Assembly (NCBI GenBank): GCA_946894095.1
Contig: OX335650.1
Location: forward strand, 1,116,001 to 1,180,000
DNA: 64,000 nt
Direction of reading: 5' to 3'
DNA from: Incurvaria masculella
Taxonomy: Eukaryota; Arthropoda; Insecta; Lepidoptera; Incurvariidae
Part shown: piece after piece, positions 11,915-22,564 of the stretch
How positions within the stretch are numbered: position 1 is the first letter of the stretch
How the letters are laid out: the number at the start of each line of letters is the position of its first letter
Translations under genes and position numbers: made by a program
Notes under the pieces: generated by a model
Databases searched by the model: none
Told to the model about the DNA's origin: nothing
What the model saw: the letters and a program-made list of their open reading frames with translations, nothing else

Positions 11915-12058
11915 AGGGATAGGCCATGTATTATTGGACTGTTGTCGGGCTGAAATATTTCCTCGATATTATATGAGTTCCATACAAACGTTCATTCTCT
12001 ATTTCACCCCCTTCGAGTTTGATTTTCATGACAATAGGTAGCCTATGTCCTTCTCCGA
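11915..12058 (-). mobile_element. Helitron-like non-autonomous fragment
   Basis: Contains the family blocks ggactgttgtcgggctgaa, atttcctcgatattata and aggtagcctatgtccttct, also found at 19455, 33583 and 42272. The CTAGT end is missing here. Assignment rests on those relatives. Confidence 0.5.
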
Positions 12059-12059
12059 G

Positions 12060-12290
12060 GACTCTAGTCGTCATGCCAGGACCGGCCTTATAATATTGCA
12101 GGGCTACATTAGACAGGATGGACAACGCGGACAAATTTATTTGCCGCGTCGACTATCGTTTATTCAATGCGATGTTAACAAGCCGCCTACGATAATAGAA
12201 GAAGACCCACAGTTTTACATGGAATCCGAACCACGAACGACAAATCTCTTAGTCGCCTCTTACCACATGGACGGTAGGAAACACAGCGGG
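12060..12290 (-). mobile_element. SINE body fragment
   Basis: Reverse-oriented common SINE body: catgccaggaccggcctt, gggctacatt, ttgccgcgtcgactatcg, tcaatgcgatg, acagttttacatgga, tccgaaccacga. Diverged and head-less. Confidence 0.65.
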
Positions 12291-12381
12291 ATTAATGTCA
12301 TATTTTTACGTCGCCGAAACCCACACAGTATATTAATTCATATAATTAATCGTTTAACTTCTATCCGTACTCAGTCTACAT

Positions 12382-12735
12382 GTCAGCCTCAGTGGCCCAG
12401 TGGCAACGCTGGGTCCGGTCTGGTCTTGGATGGGTGACCATTCGACCGTTGAGAGAGGCTGGCCGTGGTTCGGATTCCACGTTAAACTGTAGGTCCCCTT
12501 CCTTACCTACTAGGTGGGAGGGTTAATCCCGCCCGGGTTGGTACCATCGCATTGAATGAACGATGGTCGAAGCGGCAATGAAAATTGCCCGTGTTTTCCA
12601 TCCAGTTCAATGTAGCCGTGCAATATAAGGAAGGCATCCTGGCATGGCACCTAGTTCCCATGTGGTGTGTTGGGCTAATACCATGACAGAAGGCGTGGTA
12701 TTAGCCATCATGTCCAGTCACATAAAAAAAAAACA
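12382..12735 (+). mobile_element. SINE with 5S rRNA-like head, intact 3' end
   Basis: Starts gtcagcctcagtggccc. The 5S-like head has a short internal deletion but keeps caacgctgggtccggtctgg and cttggatgggtgacc. The body runs ggttcggattcca, gtaggtcccctt, gggttggtaccatcgcattg, ggtcgaagcggcaatg, tccagttcaatgtagccgtg and gtggtattagccatcatgtc, then a poly(A) tail at about 12724-12732. Best reference copy for the family. Confidence 0.85.
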
Positions 12736-13539
12736 TGAAAACAATATTTTACATTACCACAGGACGGTAGTGTATTTATTATTTGCCACATGTGCTCTGA
12801 GGACTTAATCCCAGAAATAGAAGACTAAGTTAATAAATCCTGAACCGCATTGAGCTGCCCAGCTGCCTTCCATACCGTCCATTAAAAGTGACGCAGTTTT
12901 TACGTCGATGATTTTCTTTCACGCGACCCTCAGTGTTGCTATCTCTTACTTTCCTAAAATACCTTCATGGCTACACCTATTCTTGGCCTCGGCATCGATA
13001 AAACCTACGTGCTTGATTGCAAATATGTATGCATAATATTATTATGTACTTTGATTTGGTTGTTATGTGAAACACACGAGCATCTCACGCACCCACCACT
13101 ACGCCCAGGAGTATTATTAGAGCACTAACTCACAGATGCGACAGCTGTTCGTCAAAGTACGGGCCCGAACATATGAGACTAATATACATGTAATGATGCA
13201 GTAATAGGATACTCAAAAGTAAAAAAAAAATGCCACACTTCCAATGTAGCATGAATTATTAAATTCTTAGTATAATTTTGGTTATCACATTCTGTTTCAC
13301 TCCCAAAATAATGACTAGCATGTCTTTATCGTCCAATAATGCCAATCTATCACAAGAAGATTCTGAATCTACTGTGTACATGAAATATGAGACGTAGAAA
13401 AATTGTGTGTTAGTGTGTAAAACGAGATGTAAAAGTGTAATTATATGTATTATATTATATGTATATCTTCGGTTTTAGTTGCTCTTTCTCTCGGCTCGTT
13501 CTGAATCGAACTCTTCTTAAAAATGAAAGGGATATGTTT
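12736..13539. other. No gene recognised
   Basis: AT-rich, with no ORF or repeat that could be supported. Confidence 0.4.
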
Positions 13540-14034
13540 CTCTCGCTTTGGCCTTTTTCTAGTGTGGTTATCGGTTCTTTTGCGACGTGCAGCACGGCTT
13601 TAAGGTCCTTGCTTACGGGGACGCTTGGTTTCGTGTTATCTCTTTCCCTAAAATATGGTCGAGAGAAGTGATGGCTGTGCCCGGCGTGATGCTCTTGAAT
13701 AGATGCTGTTTGTGGGGACTGTCCTGCTCCAATTGGCAACATGTTAGTTGATGGGAATAGTCATTGCAAATAAAATGATATTCTTCATATGGCATTAATT
13801 ATTAACATTCGTGAATTCATGTTAATTTAGTGTTTCACCTATGTTTTTGTTAAAAAAATTGACAAACACTTTTGTAAATTTGAACTAATTGGACGTTGAA
13901 AAAAAAAACCGGAGTTTCTTGCCAGTTCTTCTACGCTGTATTTTGTTTTTCTGAACTGGCTCACGTTAAAATATGACAAAATTGAGTGCAGTGTACTGTC
14001 TATAAATGATGAAAAAACAATACAATACAATACA
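13540..14034 (+). mobile_element. Non-LTR-like 3' region ending in (AATAC)n
   Basis: Matches 17725-18095 and 21095-21290 (same strand) and 50655-51110 (opposite strand). Shared blocks are tgcgcccggcgtgatgctc-like, tgctccaattggcaacatg, gtggacgttgaaaaaaaa, ccagttcttcttcgctgg-like and gatgaataaacaatac. It ends in a short tandem repeat (caatacaatac), as some LINEs and their non-autonomous partners do. Confidence 0.65.
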
Positions 14035-14144
14035 ATTGTATGTTAGTCAGAACGGAATATGGACTTGGAGTAGAACCTGTTCAAGGCAGTTCCATGAGTG
14101 GGGCTTGAATGGCCCCTGGCAACTTGCGAACACCCTACAGCTCA

Positions 14145-14345
14145 CACACGCCAGTGTCGCAGTCCCGCCTCCGTGCATCACCCGCGCTCGGGAGAGCTCG
14201 CTGATAGCGGCTCGCGGGGGCGCTGCGGGGCCGAGGGGGGATGTTGACAGCTCGGGCGGCGGAGCGGCGGCACCGGCGCCGGGGACAGGCGCCGTTCTCA
14301 TGATCTCGACAACAGCCGAGCCGGATCTACAATGTCATTGGACGT
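14145..14345. other. GC-rich island, no clear gene
   Basis: About 200 bp of high-GC, CpG-rich sequence with open frames on both strands. This is expected by chance at such GC content. A promoter or first exon is possible but no core elements were found. Confidence 0.3.
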
Positions 14346-14374
14346 TTCCATGATAGGCTAGGCTAGGAAAAAAC

Positions 14375-14688
14375 AGTTAACCTTATGCGGCTCGTGACTC
14401 AGGGCCGGGTGGACTTGCCTTGCATCCCAGAGGTCTCGTTGAAATTCCGGCCCGTTTATGCACCACCTCCTTTCTTTCTATGTCTGAGTTAGATAAGTGC
14501 ATTTCGTTACGAAGGCAAGCATTTTCATGGTTGGAATCCGTAAATGTAAAACTGTAGTTTATAGCCCTACTAGGTGGTAGGGTTGAGTCCGCTGGGTTTG
14601 TACCATCGCATTGTATGAAAATATGGTCGAAGCGGCAATGAGAAATATCCATGTTTTCATCCAGTTCAATGTAGCCGTGTTTATAAAG
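14375..14688 (+). mobile_element. tRNA-type SINE, 5' part of an interrupted copy
   Basis: Reads head (gactcagggccgggtgg), cagaggtctcgttgaaattc as a B-box-like region, the linker gataagtgcatttcgttacg and the common body up to gtagccgtgtttataaag. It is split at 14688 by a reverse-transcriptase fragment and resumes at 15147 after a duplicated tttataaag. Confidence 0.8.
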
Positions 14689-15146
14689 GTCAGTCAGTTT
14701 GCGTTTGGCCGGACATACGCCTCTCCAATTTTCCTCCAGTCCTCCCGGCCTTCAGCGGTACGGAACCACTGCTTTCCGCCGACGCACATGAGTCGTCGTC
14801 CCACCTGACGGGTGGTCTTGCCACACTCCGTTTTCCTGTCCACGGCCGCCAGTATAGGACACGGTCACTCTAGCGGTTGTCGTCTCTTCGGCTGACGTGA
14901 TCAGCCCACTGCCACTTGAGCTTAGCCAGCCTACTATCGACTACTTTGGGACGGATTTCCTCGTTGCGCACCATATCCCGTAGCGATATTCCCAGCATAT
15001 TCGCTGGGCAACTTTCAACCTTTGGACAACGGCGACCGTCAAAGTCCATGTTTCACATCCGTACGTCATAACCGGGAGGACGCACTGGTCATATATTCGG
15101 GTCTTTAAATTTTGCGGAAGGTCAGACCTCAGAGCGTATTTGAGGG
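14689..15146 (-). mobile_element. Non-LTR reverse-transcriptase C-terminal fragment
   Basis: The minus strand translates, with breaks, to the C-terminal part of a non-LTR retrotransposon polyprotein. Recognisable pieces are the RNEEIRPK block, AKLKWQWADHVSRRDDNR, a stop, then SDRVLYWRPWTGKRSV. This motif set is widespread in insect LINE ORF2 tails. The 3' end is a short tcagtcagt tract, and a 9-bp duplication (tttataaag, 14680-14688 and 15147-15155) flanks it. Dead and 5'-truncated. Confidence 0.8.
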
Positions 15147-15252
15147 TTTATAAAGGGAAGGCACCTAATTCCTTCGTAAATGTTGTTTGATACTAATACC
15201 ATGAGATGTGTATGTAATATTAGCCATCCATGTCCAGTCACATTAAAAAAAA
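15147..15252 (+). mobile_element. tRNA-type SINE, 3' part of an interrupted copy
   Basis: Resumes the SINE of 14375-14688: gggaaggcacctaattcctt, gatactaataccatgag, tagccatccatgtccagtca, A-run. Confidence 0.8.
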
Positions 15253-15510
15253 TATTAACAAAAAAAATAACTGACTTCAAAGAAAAGGCACTAAAAAGTA
15301 ATAAATAGTTGCCATTTTTGTAGATACGATTTTTCTTATTTTTTGAGTCGGCATCAGCCGGGCACGCGCTGCGCCAATCAAAAGAACCTTGGCTACCTTG
15401 GCTGACACCGACTGAAAAAATAACAAAAATCGTATTTACAAAAATTGCAATTATTTTTTACTTTTTAGTGCTTTTTCTTTGAAATCGGTTATTTTTTTGT
15501 TAATTTTTTT
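15253..15510. repeat. Foldback (palindromic) element
   Basis: Left arm about 15260-15350 (gacttcaaagaaaaggcact, aaaaagtaataa, gatacgatttttc) and right arm about 15405-15500 (ccgactgaaaaaataac, ttttttactttttagtgctt, tctttgaaatc) are imperfect inverted repeats around a roughly 50-bp loop. Confidence 0.6.
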
Positions 15511-15835
15511 TTATTTGTTTATTTTTAATGAATCTGAAGTACATTTACTAATTTGTACACGTCCTTTCCAATAAAAAAAGAATCACCGAAATCGGTTGGT
15601 GTTATATTGAGTTATTCGTCCATTTGTCGTGCACATTTAAGACTGTTATGATTTTCTAATGGATATCATTAAATTAAAATGCAACCACGTCTTGGGAAGC
15701 ACTAGCTTTAATTTAAAAAAATAATCATCAAAATCGGTTCACCCAGGCAAAAGTTATGAGGTAACAAACATAAAAAAAAACATACAGACGAATTGAGAAC
15801 CTCCTCCTTTTTTGAATTCGGTTAAAAAATGGCTA
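15485..15835. repeat. Widespread 'gaagtcggttaaaaa' repeat
   Basis: Carries blocks such as aaaatcggttcacccagg, agttatgaggtaacaaac and gaacctcctccttttttga. Parts recur at 29030-29090 and 58448-58512. No ORF. It resembles a common lepidopteran non-coding dispersed repeat, class unknown. Confidence 0.55.
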
Positions 15836-15869
15836 GGGTGCACTGAATATTAAGGCGGCACACAAAACT

Positions 15870-16025
15870 TCGGGAATTATATCCAGAGAAAACTCGTCAG
15901 GATTGATGTTATCGTATTGAATTAAATATTGTCGAAGCGGCGATTTTAAAAATCTCACTAAGTTGAATGCAAATAAATGGAAGGTCCTGGCATGGTAACT
16001 GCGCGCTGAAGTAGGTGTGATACAG
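15870..16025 (+). mobile_element. SINE body fragment, old
   Basis: Diverged copy of the common SINE body: tatcgtattgaattaaat, gtcgaagcggcga, ggaaggtcctggcatgg. Confidence 0.5.
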
Positions 16026-16494
16026 CCATAATATTAAATCTCAATATTATAATTTCCCTCCCAAATACCTACACTCTTACCGGTTTTTCATTCTGAACGG
16101 CGGGGAAATTAAAATAGTTTAAGAATTAGCTCGTAATTTACGAACATACTAATTTAGTTACTAAAAAGAGACCCCATAGTGCATTTTAACAGATATCTTC
16201 TTTGGTTCCTGTCACATATATCTCGTGAATTGACATCCCTTTGGTGTAAAATATATGTAATGTAATGTACAATGTCATTTAATTCGTTTTACATGTCATT
16301 TGCCATTCATCATTACAGAAATAACACTATCCAACAATAGCAGTATCCGACTGCTGACCACGACAGTAGTATTCAGTTCCACGCCTATCACTGGGTGTCC
16401 CCTGCCTACATAGGCAACATGACAGATCAGACACAATCACGATATCTTCACAGCGGCCCAGGGCCGTAGCAAGTAGCCATTGGTTATGGTGCAG
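16026..16494. other. No gene recognised
   Basis: Nothing supportable apart from AT-rich sequence. Confidence 0.35.
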
Positions 16495-16685
16495 TGACAT
16501 TTTTTTTAATATAAAGCGCGGCATAAAGTACGGCAGGCCCTCACCTACAACCTGCCCGATGACGCCCATGGGATTTCGAACGTTCACGGGGCCTGCGAAA
16601 ACCATGCCGGCCAGCCAGGTACTTCTTCATACCATGTTTGAAGGACCACAAGTTGTACTTTGGGGGAAACACCTCTGACCACGTC
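16495..16685 (-). mobile_element. Non-LTR retrotransposon 3' end (jockey/CR1-like)
   Basis: The minus strand matches the last about 60 codons and tail of the fuller copy at 61945-62420: ggtccttcaaacatggt, gaagaagtacctggctgg, ggcatggttttcgcagg, cccatgggcgtcatcggg, atgccgcgctt, A-run. Confidence 0.7.
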
Positions 16686-17059
16686 CCTCTCATTATCTTC
16701 CTCGTCACTCTCCTCACATTATACCTTACCCGAATAGCTTATAATAAAAATGTTTGTAGCTCCGCAGTGTATGAGTCAATATTTTTAAGGGATAAGATAA
16801 AAGTGGACATTTTAATATAATGTTTACTATTTTCAACCATATAAATCTGAAGTTTTCCTTATTTACCACTTAGAGCTTCAACCTCATCAGAATTAGCGCA
16901 TTTCTGCAAATATCGTGGGGGGGCTACAACGCCTTCACTATTATTGCCACTCATTTTACTTCGACTCACATATTATTTCTTTACAAATTCCAAAGTGTGG
17001 AGTTAGCTGTGATGCGTTCTATATAACTTTTTGGAACAGCGAACTAGGTACTCGGAGAG

Positions 17060-17235
17060 GTTTGAACATCATCGATTTATACCTTGCCTCGGCTGACACC
17101 GCAACATGGAAAAAAAATATTATGCTCCTTTGGCTATCTTTTATTCAAGACGACGGTACTAATTATGACGGAATTAAGCCCTACCACCTAACAAGTAAGG
17201 AAGTAAATCTACAGTTCTTACCTATTTCAGACCTA
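17060..17235 (-). mobile_element. SINE body fragment, old
   Basis: Reverse-oriented diverged body: atcttttattcaagacga, ggtactaattatgacgg, aagccctaccacctaac, atctacagttc. Confidence 0.5.
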
Positions 17236-17724
17236 ACATAGGCTCATATTGTGACCCGAATTCTCAACGAAAATTCAAATTTATATTGCGCAAAAGAAAG
17301 AATGAGGAACTGAAGACTTGGCACCAACTGAAGAAAAAGTAAGGAGAAATTTCATGCGATCGATATCGTGTTTCCACTATATGGTCAAAATTACCATATA
17401 ATTGTAAGGGAATGAGGGGGCGCGGCGTATGCCACACACTCATATCAATAATGACGAGGGTTCTGTACACCAGAACTGTAGTAAATCATTATTCAATTGT
17501 ACAGGTGTTGGTTAGAATCTCTTACTGGAATCTTATTAGTATATTATTATACAGGTTGCTCTCAAACCATTGACTCTTAATTTTCTGAAAGGGTTAATAT
17601 TAAATGGTTATTCATTTTAAATAGTATTTTGAATAATTTTTTAGAGGTCACTGTAGTAGTTCATGGCAGAAATAATAGTATTAAAACTAGATCGTACAAA
17701 GTTTTCACAACTATTTCATGTTGC
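17236..17724. other. No gene recognised
   Basis: AT-rich; short ORFs look random. Confidence 0.4.
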
Positions 17725-18095
17725 CACTGGAGTAGTGCCTCGCTTTAACGTCTTTGCTTGTGGCGACGCTAGGTTCGAGTCTCCTCTTTGAGAGAGGCGA
17801 TGGCTGCGCCCGGCGTGATGCTCGTGAACGAATGCTGTTTGTGGGGACTGGCTTGCTCCAATTGGCAACATGTTAGATTACAAATAAACTGATATTTGTC
17901 ATGAACTGTTGCATATGACATGAAGCGATATACTTTATACCTTTATAAACTTAGACTAAGTGGACGTTGAAAAAAAAAACCAGCGGAGTTTCTTGCCAGT
18001 TCTTCTTCGCTGGAATTGCTGAACTGGCTAATGATAAAATATGACAAATCCGAGTGCAGTGTCTATGAATGATGAATAAACAATAAACTCGAAAC
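17725..18095 (+). mobile_element. Non-LTR-like 3' region, same family as 13540-14034
   Basis: Shares gatggctgcgcccggcgtga, atgctgtttgtggggactg, tgctccaattggcaacatg, gtggacgttgaaaaaaaa, gccagttcttcttcgctgg and gatgaataaacaat. The upstream part (cgacgctaggttcgagtctc) contains a B-box-like element, so the family may itself be a tRNA-derived SINE or carry one. Confidence 0.65.
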
Positions 18096-18099
18096 GTCG

Positions 18100-18692
18100 C
18101 CACCGCGCACGAATGTGCTCTAAAAGGTCCCACACAATCTCTCCAATACGTCTGCGATTATATTTGCATTTTGCATGTACGTTTGTTAGATTGGTAGTTT
18201 TTGAAAATTGGAGACATAGGGTCCCATAGTAGGCGCGCTCGATGCCATATCGCCTTCCTTTTTAGGGTTCTGTACCTGGTAGGAAAACTAGGGACCAACC
18301 TTAACGACCAGGGCCTTCGATAGCTTGATAGCAGCGCGTGGACTGTAGGACGCCGCCTCGTAGGATCCTCCCGTCGCGAACCACTCACGAAAACACTCTT
18401 CTCGGCTTCAAGCCTTGATGAGGAACAGTTCAAATCACAATGCGATGACGTTGCGGATAATGGTAAAAGTTTTGTGCGGAGAGCTCTTCTCGTGCGCGTG
18501 CCCGGACGCTGTTGCAAAAGTCTCTGTTCTTGGGCGCAGCGGCGCGCGTCTCCGCGGTCGATGCGCTGCTCTCTTCTTTCTTGACGCGGGTGAGCGAGAA
18601 GGAGCGTGTACTGTTAAGTGCGTGTATGTTTGCGAGTGCGTGTCCCGCCATATATAACGGCGGCTAATTTCGAATAATATGTGTCAAAATGG
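18100..18692. other. Mixed stretch with GC-rich island, no gene
   Basis: A GC-rich segment spans about 18340-18660, with a TATA-like catatataac near 18649. Overlapping open frames occur on both strands without any domain. It may be a promoter region, but this is unsupported. Confidence 0.3.
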
Positions 18693-18783
18693 CCCAACCA
18701 GTACCCAAAGGGTGAAAACGGAACCCTATTACTAAGCCTCCGCTGTCCGCTGTGCGAGTCCGACTCGCACTTGGCCGGTTTTA
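18693..18783 (-). mobile_element. (GGAC)n element, internally deleted to both ends
   Basis: The 3' end (gtacccaaagggtgaaaacg, ggaaccctattactaagcc, cgctgtccg) is joined directly to the palindromic 5' end (gtgcgagtccgactcgcac, ttggccggtttt). The whole middle and almost all of the array are lost. Confidence 0.75.
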
Positions 18784-19257
18784 TCTATCGTGTCACCCAA
18801 TGCATCATAATTAAAACATAACGCATTTGGTAGAGTGTACACGCAGTTCTATTTCGCATACTATAGTTAGTGTCGGAAATGTTCAGTGAGTATATAAACG
18901 AATTTATTAAACATGTTTTAAGAATTTCCATCATTTTATTGCCCGCCAATCTAAGACTGAAATGTCCCTAACATAGCACATGGCCCCTCAGCAGTTAGTT
19001 CCATAGCTACGCCCCTGGACGAGGAAGCTGCACGCCACGTGTTCGCCGCCGTCTGCTCGCTGCAACACGAGCTAATGACTTTGTTTACACGTTTATTCAG
19101 CTTCCCCGTACTCGTAGGCGCTTCACCAGTTAACTCGATCCAGAGACCCCTCTCGGGATGACTAGGGCCTGGATTGCTCATCGCTTGTGCGCGAGTTACT
19201 TTACATTGTGTCTGGCATCCTTGTTACTTCTGTATTGCACTAGATTCCTTTTTATTA
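18784..19257. other. No gene recognised
   Basis: Unique-looking sequence, no supported feature. Confidence 0.35.
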
Positions 19258-19420
19258 GGGTTCCGTACCCAAAGGGTGCCAACGGAACCCTATTTCTAAG
19301 CCTCTGCTGTCCGTCCGTCCGTCCGTCCGTCTGTCACAGGGCTGGATCAATGTATTCAATCTTTTACGATGGTACGGAACCCTTCGTGGGCGGTCCGATT
19401 CGCTCTTGACCGGTTTCCGT
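19258..19420 (-). mobile_element. (GGAC)n element, internally deleted
   Basis: Minus-oriented: gggttccgtacccaaagggt, a (GTCC)n array at about 19309-19330, then a short bridge to gatggtacggaacccttcgt and a mutated 5' palindrome. Confidence 0.75.
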
Positions 19421-19454
19421 TTTGATCGTGATATAGTGACGATCTAAATATGTA

Positions 19455-19612
19455 ATACTAGCTGAGGTCACCGGCTTCGCTCGGGACAATTTCGTTTTGG
19501 ACTCTTCGGGCTGAACTATTTCCTGGATATTATATTGGACAAACTTTAAGGGGTCAAGTTAATGTTTTGCCACAAAAGGTAACCTATGTCCTGATAACCT
19601 CCAATATCCGAC
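19455..19612 (-). mobile_element. Helitron-like element, 3' end
   Basis: Plus strand begins tactagctgaggtcaccggc, i.e. the reversed ...gcctcagCTAGT terminus typical of lepidopteran Helitron-like non-autonomous elements. Family blocks follow (gggctgaactatttcctgg, aggtaacctatgtcctga). No ORF. Confidence 0.6.
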
Positions 19613-19621
19613 TACCTCTTT

Positions 19622-20015
19622 TTTTTTATGCGACCTGACATGGATGGCTAATACTACCGTTATGATATTAGCCCAATACACCACATTCCCGAAGGAATTT
19701 GGTGCCATGCCAGGACCTTCCCTTTATGAGCACGGCTACATTGAACTGGATGGAAAACACGGACAATTTTTCATTGCCGCTTCGACCATCTTTTCATCCA
19801 ATGCGATGGTACCAACCCGGGCGGCTTAAACCCTACCACCTAGTAGGAGAAGGGGACCTACAGTTTTACATGGATTCCGAACCATGGAGCAGCTCGCATT
19901 CGTGACGAAATGCACTTATCGAACTCTGAAAGAGAAAGACAGTGGTGCAAGTTGGTATTGAACCCGGGCCTCTGGTACGCTAGGCTAGTCCCCGCGCCAC
20001 TAGGCTACGAGCCGC
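19622..20015 (-). mobile_element. tRNA-headed SINE, near full length
   Basis: Minus strand: A-box-like tagcctagtggcgcgg (about 19996-20008), B-box-like ggttcaatacc (19954-19964), linker ctttctctttcagag and agtgcatttcgtcacgaatg. The body follows: ggttcggaatccatg, gtaggtccccttc, gggttggtaccatcgcattg, ggtcgaagcggcaatg, tccagttcaatgtagccgtg, and a tail with poly(A) near 19622. The body is the same as in the 5S-headed copies, but the head is a different Pol III promoter. Confidence 0.85.
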
Positions 20016-20300
20016 CTCTATACCGAAATGTAATTAATACTGGTTCAAAGGATTGGGCGTGAAAACGCAATAGACAGACATAGTTACTTTGCATTTATAA
20101 AATTGTAGTAAGGATTTATCAATAGAAAAGACATAAATGAAATACACATGTGTGTGGATATATCTGTGCATATACGCGGTGTTAAAGCGACATTACTATT
20201 TTAATACCGATTATTTAACTATTTCGTCTACTGATCATTTTGTGGTATTTAAAAATTAAAACTAAAATAGTAAAAGAAAAATTGCAGATTTAATCCAAAC
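20016..20300. other. No gene recognised
   Basis: AT-rich, nothing supported. Confidence 0.4.
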
Positions 20301-20683
20301 TTTTTTTTTATGTGAATGGACATGGATGGCTAATACCACACCTTCTGTCATGGTATTAGCCCAACACACCACATGGGAACTAGGTGCCATGCCAGGATCT
20401 TCCTTATATTGCACGGCTACATTGAACTGGATGGAAAACACGGACAATTTTCATTGACGCTTCGACCATCGTTCATCCAATGCAATGATACCAACCCGGG
20501 CGGGATAAACCCTACCACCTAATAAGTAAGGAAGTGGACCTACAGTTTAACGTGGAATCCGAACCACGGCCAGCCTCTCTCAACGGTCGAATGGTCACCC
20601 ATCCAAGACCAGACCGGACCCAGCGTTGCTTAACTTTGGAGAGCGATCGCCGAAGTGTCGCGCCACTGGGCCATTGATGCTGA
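20301..20683 (-). mobile_element. SINE with 5S rRNA-like head
   Basis: Minus strand: ccagtggcgcgacacttcgg, 5S-like segment 20593-20650 (aaagttaagcaacgctggg, cttggatgggtgacc), gagagaggctggccgtggtt, common body and an A-run at about 20302-20309. Well conserved against 10545-10883, so relatively young. Confidence 0.85.
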
Positions 20684-21094
20684 TATTTTACCTCAGCGAC
20701 AATTTCCCTTTGGAATGGTGTAAGCACGCCATGTGTATGCGCCACTGCCAAGGTCACGCGTTTGCTGTCTCGCAGCTGACTGCGCACCGCCGCCAATTGT
20801 ATCGCGTCGATCCGAATGTAAATTTTCACATTTATTTAAAAAAATATCCTACTTTAGAACTTTTTATGAATGCAGTGCGATTCTTATTACGAAATACTAT
20901 GTTTTCATACTAGTATTGGAAATCGGAAATTTTAAAACAAAAGCTCAAAACAAGAAAAATCCTTCGTTTTCGGAATCAGTATGCGACCCAAAATAACCCC
21001 CTTTCGGGAATGTCGCGAACTTGTTTAACACCGTGTATATAGATGGCGGGAATAGTATTTACAAATAATCTGATATTAACATTTATTATTACAT
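20684..21094. other. No gene recognised
   Basis: A GC-moderate segment, then AT-rich sequence; ORFs on both strands lack domains. Confidence 0.35.
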
Positions 21095-21290
21095 TATTAC
21101 ATTACATATTATTATTATTACATATGACATGAATTTGTGAACTTTATACTTTTATAACTTAGACCTAAGTGGACGTTGAAAAAAAAAACCAGCGGAGCCA
21201 GTTCTCCTTCGCTGGAATTGCCGAACTGGCTAATGATAAAATATGACAATCCGAATGCAGTGTACTGTCTATGGATCATGAATAAACAAA
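21095..21290 (+). mobile_element. Non-LTR-like 3' region, truncated
   Basis: Same family as 13540-14034 (gtggacgttgaaaaaaaa, accagcggagccagttct, gctaatgataaaatatgac, atgaataaacaaa). It is joined end to end with a (GGAC)n element. Confidence 0.65.
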
Positions 21291-21616
21291 AACCGGCCAA
21301 GTGCGAGTCGGACTCGCACACGAAGGGTACCGTACCACAAGATTTACAAAAAAAAACACATTTTTTGTATGGGCCCTTTAATTATTATTATTTTATAATG
21401 GTACTGTATATGGTACTATTTGTTGCCTTAGCGTCAAAATAAATACATAATCTGTGAAAATTTCAGCTTCCTACCTGCTACGGTTCATGAGATACAGCCC
21501 TGTGACAGACGGACGGACGGGCGGACGGACGGACGGACGGACGGACCGACGGACGGACAGCAGAGGCTTAGTAATAGGGTTCCGTTTTCACCCTTTGGGT
21601 ACGGAACCCTAATAAA
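21289..21616 (+). mobile_element. (GGAC)n-bearing element, full length with long array
   Basis: Starts aaaaccggccaagtgcgag with the perfect palindrome gtgcgagtcggactcgcac, then aagggtaccgtaccaca, the 'gcgtcaaaataaatacataa' block, a long (GGAC)n array at about 21509-21558 with two base changes, and the end gggtacggaaccctaataa. Confidence 0.85.
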
Positions 21617-21659
21617 CGATAAACAAAATGATATATGTTCGGCTGGACCAATTTGTTGA

Positions 21660-21844
21660 AATGTTCAGTCAATCATCAGATTAGTCCTGGTTCTGTGCAG
21701 TTTAAAAGTTTTGAAGTTCCGCTCGGGTGAATGTCCTAAATTGAATAGCGGTGTAACCGATATCGATGAATCTTTTTCCGTTTGTAAATTAGCTCCACTC
21801 GGGTGTGAAGTTGACCCGAGCGACGCCGGGTACCTCAGCTAGTT
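21660..21844 (+). mobile_element. Helitron-like element, 3' end
   Basis: Ends gacgccgggtacctcagCTAGT with cgctcgggtgaatgtc and the acccgagcga hairpin-like segment near the end. Same termini as 19455 and 30160-30423. Confidence 0.55.
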
Positions 21845-22564
21845 ACATTAAAAAAACCGAGCAAGTAAAGCGCATTGAATGTGAGAAATATGCAACGTTA
21901 GCTCTTAGTATAGTAAGTATAGACTCTCCTCTGTCTGATCTTGCTCTTTCGAGGGGTCTCCTAGAGAACATATTATGATACTCTTTACTTAATTAGGTCT
22001 GAAAGCTCAGAATAACATGTTGCGTAAGTCAGCACCTAATTGATAATTGGCCAAAGGTTTATCGTATTTTACTTACAAATATGCTGATACATCCGCGAGT
22101 ATCATACGTTCTTATCAATTTTATACATTTTCTGTTAATGACCCACATATTATTAAATGTTTGAACCGTGAAAATGATTTGAAACAGATCCATTACAAAA
22201 AAAAAACGATTTCACGTAACGGTAACGATAATATCGCTTCGTGCTGACGTAGTATAAACATGTTGACGTAATATAAATATTCTGACGAAATTCTTAATGA
22301 AGTACCTTTGGAAAAGGCGACCCGCTCGTTAAATAAGTTTGACGGAAACAAACAGTACTGAATTGAAGAAGAAGTGGCGACCTCTTTAGCCTCGCTTAGT
22401 TGGCATGTTTCACGCGCGATTAGATAAGAACCCAATGCTGCTATAGTTCAACGGTACAACCTTACGCAGATTCAAAACCAGATTTCTTCTTGGCCTCTAA
22501 AGAGTTTCCCAGTATTCAAACAATACGTAAGGCCATTCTATTAATTACTATGCATCTTTTTCTG
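21845..22564. other. No gene recognised
   Basis: AT-rich, with only random-looking short ORFs. Confidence 0.4.
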
